A DNA stretch of 8,618 nucleotides. Origin: Pelagibius sp041565695 (GTDB lineage: Bacteria; Pseudomonadota; Alphaproteobacteria; Kiloniellales; Kiloniellaceae). The position numbers and the translations under genes are program-made. Position 1 is the first letter of the stretch; each line of letters begins with the position of its first letter. The stretch covers positions 1-8,618 of the forward strand of contig JBFGUI010000163.1 in NCBI GenBank assembly GCA_041565695.1. The letters run 5' to 3'. Positions 7,483 through 8,618 of the stretch are shown piece after piece. The notes beneath the pieces are model-generated. The model ran no database searches. It saw only the letters and a list, made by a program, of their open reading frames with translations, and was not told where the DNA came from.

Positions 7483-7544
7483 ACGGGCTGGGCAAGACGG
7501 GCTGGGCAAGACGGGCTGGGCAAGACGGGCTGGGCAAGACGGGG
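7483..7544. repeat. Tandem repeat of a 14-bp unit, four perfect copies plus partial copies
   Basis: ACGGGCTGGGCAAG is repeated without error at 7483-7496, 7497-7510, 7511-7524 and 7525-7538, followed by a partial ACGGGG at 7539-7544. A degenerate copy (CCGGGCAGGCAA, 7471-7482) precedes the array. The unit length is not a multiple of three and the unit contains no stop codon in any of the six frames, which is why several spurious reading frames run through it. The core GGCAAGACG appears again at 7609-7617, across the start codon of the next gene. The array lies between mutS and the divergent gene, 13 bases upstream of the candidate mutS -35 box. Confidence 0.95.
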
Positions 7545-7557
7545 CGCGCATGGCAGT

Positions 7558-7595
7558 TTGCCCCGGACCGGGCGCCTGCGGGCGCCCCGAGGCAA
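7558..7595 (+). other. GC-rich hairpin in the leader of the gene at 7617
   Basis: GGGCGCC (7570-7576) and GGCGCCC (7581-7587) form a perfect 7-bp stem around the tetraloop TGCG. It can be extended outward by CG/CG and by TTGCC (7558-7562) with GGCAA (7591-7595), with small internal loops. It ends six bases before the Shine-Dalgarno of the gene at 7617. No T run follows, so it is not an obvious intrinsic terminator. It could affect translation of that gene or block transcription reading in either direction. Confidence 0.4.
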
Positions 7596-7600
7596 CGGCA

Positions 7601-7606
7601 AGGGAG
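7601..7606 (+). promoter_or_regulatory. Ribosome binding site deciding a GTG start at 7617
   Basis: AGGGAG lies ten bases before GTG 7617, an acceptable spacing. The nearer ATG at 7607-7609 is out of frame, and the frame's upstream part runs through the 14-bp repeats and the antisense of mutS. The GTG is therefore the best start for this reading frame. Confidence 0.5.
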
Positions 7607-7616
7607 ATGGCAAGAC

Positions 7617-8117
7617 GTGCCGGAGAGCGCTGAGAATTTTGGTGACGACGACAACGTCGAGGTGGCGGCCAGCTTTGCCACCCGGGAGAGCTTCACCGCG
7701 GCGGTCGAGGCCCTGACCGCCGCCGGCTTCGAGCACGACGACATCTCCGTCCTGGATACCCACGAATCGCTGAGCGCCGCCGGCAGCCCCAGCGAGGCCT
7801 GGCAGGAGTCCCTGGCCGGGCTGGTCGGCGAGATCAACTACGTCGGGCCGCTGACCGCCGCCGGGCTGATCGCCATTGCCTCCGGGCCGGTCGGCACCGC
7901 GGTCGCCGGCGCCATGGCCGCCGGGCTGACCGGCGCGGCCCTGGTGGACCTGCTCTCGGAAGTGCGCTCGACGCCCCATACCGAGGCCTTCGCCCGGGCG
8001 CTGGAGGCCGGTGCCATCCTGCTCTGGGTGTGCGTCGAGAACGAGGCTCAGGCCCGCCGGGTCGAGGCCCTGATGGCCGAAAAGGGCGGCACCGATGTCC
8101 ACCGCCACGTCCGCTGA
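7617..8117 (+). CDS. Conserved-looking small alpha/beta protein with glycine-rich hydrophobic centre (possible general-stress YflT-like domain)
   Basis: From the GTG at 7617 the product has 166 residues. The N-terminal part (about 14-46: VEVAASFATRESFTAAVEAL, then AAGFEHDDISVLD) reads as beta-alpha-beta, a pattern I associate with the YflT / general stress protein 17M domain; this is a family resemblance from memory, not a search result. A Gly/Ala-rich hydrophobic stretch at about 76-110 has glycines at 77, 83, 90, 93, 98, 103 and 106, like glycine-zipper segments that insert in or lie on membranes. The C-terminal part (111-166) again looks alpha-beta (FARALEAGAILLWVCVE, then AQARRVEALMAEKG) and ends in VHRHVR. 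No signal peptide is seen. The start could be further downstream, for example GTG 7662. The gene is divergent from mutS and followed by a 199-nt gap and maeB, so it is probably its own transcription unit. Confidence 0.75.
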   Translation: MPESAENFGDDDNVEVAASFATRESFTAAVEALTAAGFEHDDISVLDTHESLSAAGSPSEAWQESLAGLVGEINYVGPLTAAGLIAIASGPVGTAVAGAMAAGLTGAALVDLLSEVRSTPHTEAFARALEAGAILLWVCVENEAQARRVEALMAEKGGTDVHRHVR

Positions 8118-8130
8118 CGGCCTGCGGCCG
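8118..8130 (+). other. Short hairpin right after the stop codon of the 166-residue gene
   Basis: CGGCC (8118-8122) and GGCCG (8126-8130) form a 5-bp stem with a TGC loop immediately after the TGA at 8115-8117. No T tract follows, so intrinsic termination is not supported. It may only mark the 3' end of the transcript. Confidence 0.2.
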
Positions 8131-8175
8131 CCCCGCGCGCCGGGAACCGGTCCTTCCCCGTCGCGTCGCGTTTCT

Positions 8176-8204
8176 TTGACGGACCCCCGGCGCCCCTCTA
8201 GAGT
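8176..8204 (+). promoter_or_regulatory. Candidate sigma70-type promoter of the malic enzyme gene
   Basis: TTGACG (8176-8181), five of six to consensus, is followed after exactly 17 bases by TAGAGT (8199-8204), four of six. Transcription would start near 8211, leaving a leader of about 105 nt before the ATG at 8317. The -10 overlaps the 8-bp palindrome CTCTAGAG (8196-8203). It is the best promoter-like pair I see in the window. Confidence 0.5.
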
Positions 8205-8233
8205 TTCGAGATAAATCAACGCCCTGAGCCGGA

Positions 8234-8286
8234 ACCCGGCGGCAACCGGGTCGGCCGAGCGCGCCGTGGCGGGCGGCGCGGCGGCC
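8234..8286 (+). other. Two consecutive hairpins in the malic enzyme 5' leader
   Basis: The first is ACCCGG (8234-8239) with CCGGGT (8246-8251) around a six-base loop. The second pairs CGCGCCG (8260-8266) with CGGCGCG (8274-8280) around a seven-base loop, extended by GGCCG (8253-8257) with CGGCC (8282-8286) across a small bulge, giving 12 GC-rich pairs. The second stem ends 16 bases before the Shine-Dalgarno of maeB. There is no following T run. It does not match a riboswitch class I recognise; in GC-rich DNA some stems arise by chance. Confidence 0.4.
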
Positions 8287-8302
8287 ACAGGTCGGACAGC
8301 GC

Positions 8303-8308
8303 GGGAGG
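8303..8308 (+). promoter_or_regulatory. Ribosome binding site of the malic enzyme gene
   Basis: GGGAGG is eight bases before the ATG at 8317, with good sequence and spacing. It fixes the start of the malic enzyme frame. Confidence 0.7.
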
Positions 8309-8316
8309 ATAGTGCG

Positions 8317-8618
8317 ATGAAGGACCGTATCACGGAGCAGGAAGTGCTGGAGCTTCATGCCTCCGGCCGGCCCGGCAAGTTCGAGATCCAGGCGACCAAG
8401 CCGCTGACCACCCAGCGCGACCTCTCGCTGGCCTACTCGCCCGGCGTCGCCGTGCCCTGCCTCAAGATCAACGAGGACGAGTCCAAGGCCTACGACTACA
8501 CCGCCAAGGGCAACATCGTCGCCATCGTCTCCAACGGCACCGCCGTGCTCGGCCTCGGCAACCTCGGCGCCCAAGCGGCCAAGCCGGTGATGGAAGGCAA
8601 GGCGGTGCTGTTCAAGCG
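8317..8618 (+). CDS. maeB: NADP-type malic enzyme (MaeB-like), N-terminal 100 residues, cut by window edge
   Basis: Malic enzyme decarboxylates malate oxidatively to pyruvate and CO2, feeding pyruvate and NAD(P)H from the TCA cycle. The visible part begins MKDRITEQEVLELHASG and contains the family landmarks RDLSLAYSPGVAVPC (34-48), DYTAKGNIVAIVSNGTAVLG (60-79) and LGNLGAQAAKPVMEGKAVLF (80-99). By analogy with characterised malic enzymes Tyr40 and Lys95 are the catalytic Tyr/Lys pair. The close N-terminal match is to the bacterial MaeB type, which usually carries a C-terminal phosphotransacetylase-like domain; that part lies beyond the window, so its presence and the NAD/NADP preference cannot be confirmed. 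In rhizobia such genes are named dme or tme. A malic enzyme gene next to divergent mutS is, from general knowledge, a common alphaproteobacterial arrangement. Confidence 0.94.
   Translation, partial: MKDRITEQEVLELHASGRPGKFEIQATKPLTTQRDLSLAYSPGVAVPCLKINEDESKAYDYTAKGNIVAIVSNGTAVLGLGNLGAQAAKPVMEGKAVLFK

Noticed and set aside
7483..7544. The 14-bp array as a CRISPR or iteron-type replication origin
   Set aside because: There are no unique spacers between units, so it is not CRISPR. There is no replication gene, DnaA-box cluster or AT-rich stretch beside it, so an origin is not supported.
7302..7616. A longer form of the 166-residue gene starting at ATG 7302
   Set aside because: The extra 105 codons run antisense through the mutS start, then through the 14-bp repeats, and have the composition of non-coding frames. 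The GTG at 7617 has a Shine-Dalgarno and the coherent protein starts there.
7410..8574. Minus-strand frames opposite the 166-residue gene and maeB
   Set aside because: They overlap the better-supported plus-strand genes, cross the tandem repeats and the maeB promoter region, and show no motif.

Overview
The window is a stretch of GC-rich chromosome (about 70% G+C by eye, not counted) from what looks like an alphaproteobacterium, probably of the Rhodospirillales type. The basis is the protein sequences, the GC-driven codon use (long shadow frames open opposite every real gene) and the gene order. A block of maeB-type malic enzyme, divergent mutS, glnD and murJ/mviN is, from general knowledge, a recurrent alphaproteobacterial neighbourhood. 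No RNA gene, insertion sequence, prophage gene, CRISPR array or toxin/defence cassette was found. This is mostly housekeeping DNA with two less familiar genes and some notable repeats.

Layout. Positions 1-882 (minus) hold the N-terminal 294 codons of murJ, the lipid II flippase, cut off by the window edge. 941-3985 (minus) is glnD, the PII uridylyltransferase/uridylyl-removing sensor, 58 nt upstream of murJ and probably cotranscribed with it. A 162-nt divergent gap (3986-4147) with a perfect 17-nt palindrome separates glnD from a small plus-strand lipoprotein gene (4148-4672). That gene runs convergently into mutS, and the two stop codons overlap. mutS (7413-4669, minus) is complete. Upstream of it lies a 203-nt divergent gap (7414-7616) with a candidate mutS promoter, four perfect tandem copies of a 14-bp unit and a GC-rich hairpin. 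On the plus strand follow a GTG-started gene for a 166-residue alpha/beta protein with a glycine-rich hydrophobic centre (7617-8117) and, after a 199-nt gap with a good sigma70-type promoter and a strong leader hairpin, the first 100 codons of the malic enzyme gene (8317 to the window end).

The genes do not form one pathway. glnD (nitrogen status), murJ (peptidoglycan precursor export), mutS (mismatch repair) and maeB (malate to pyruvate) are independent core functions held together by ancestral gene order. The lipoprotein gene and the glycine-rich protein gene interrupt that order and are the least understood parts.

The observations most worth following are a Lys/Arg/Ala/Pro-rich C-terminal tail on GlnD built on a 10-residue (30-bp) period, and the 14-bp tandem array just upstream of the putative mutS -35 box. 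I see no convincing evidence of a wholly new multi-gene system.
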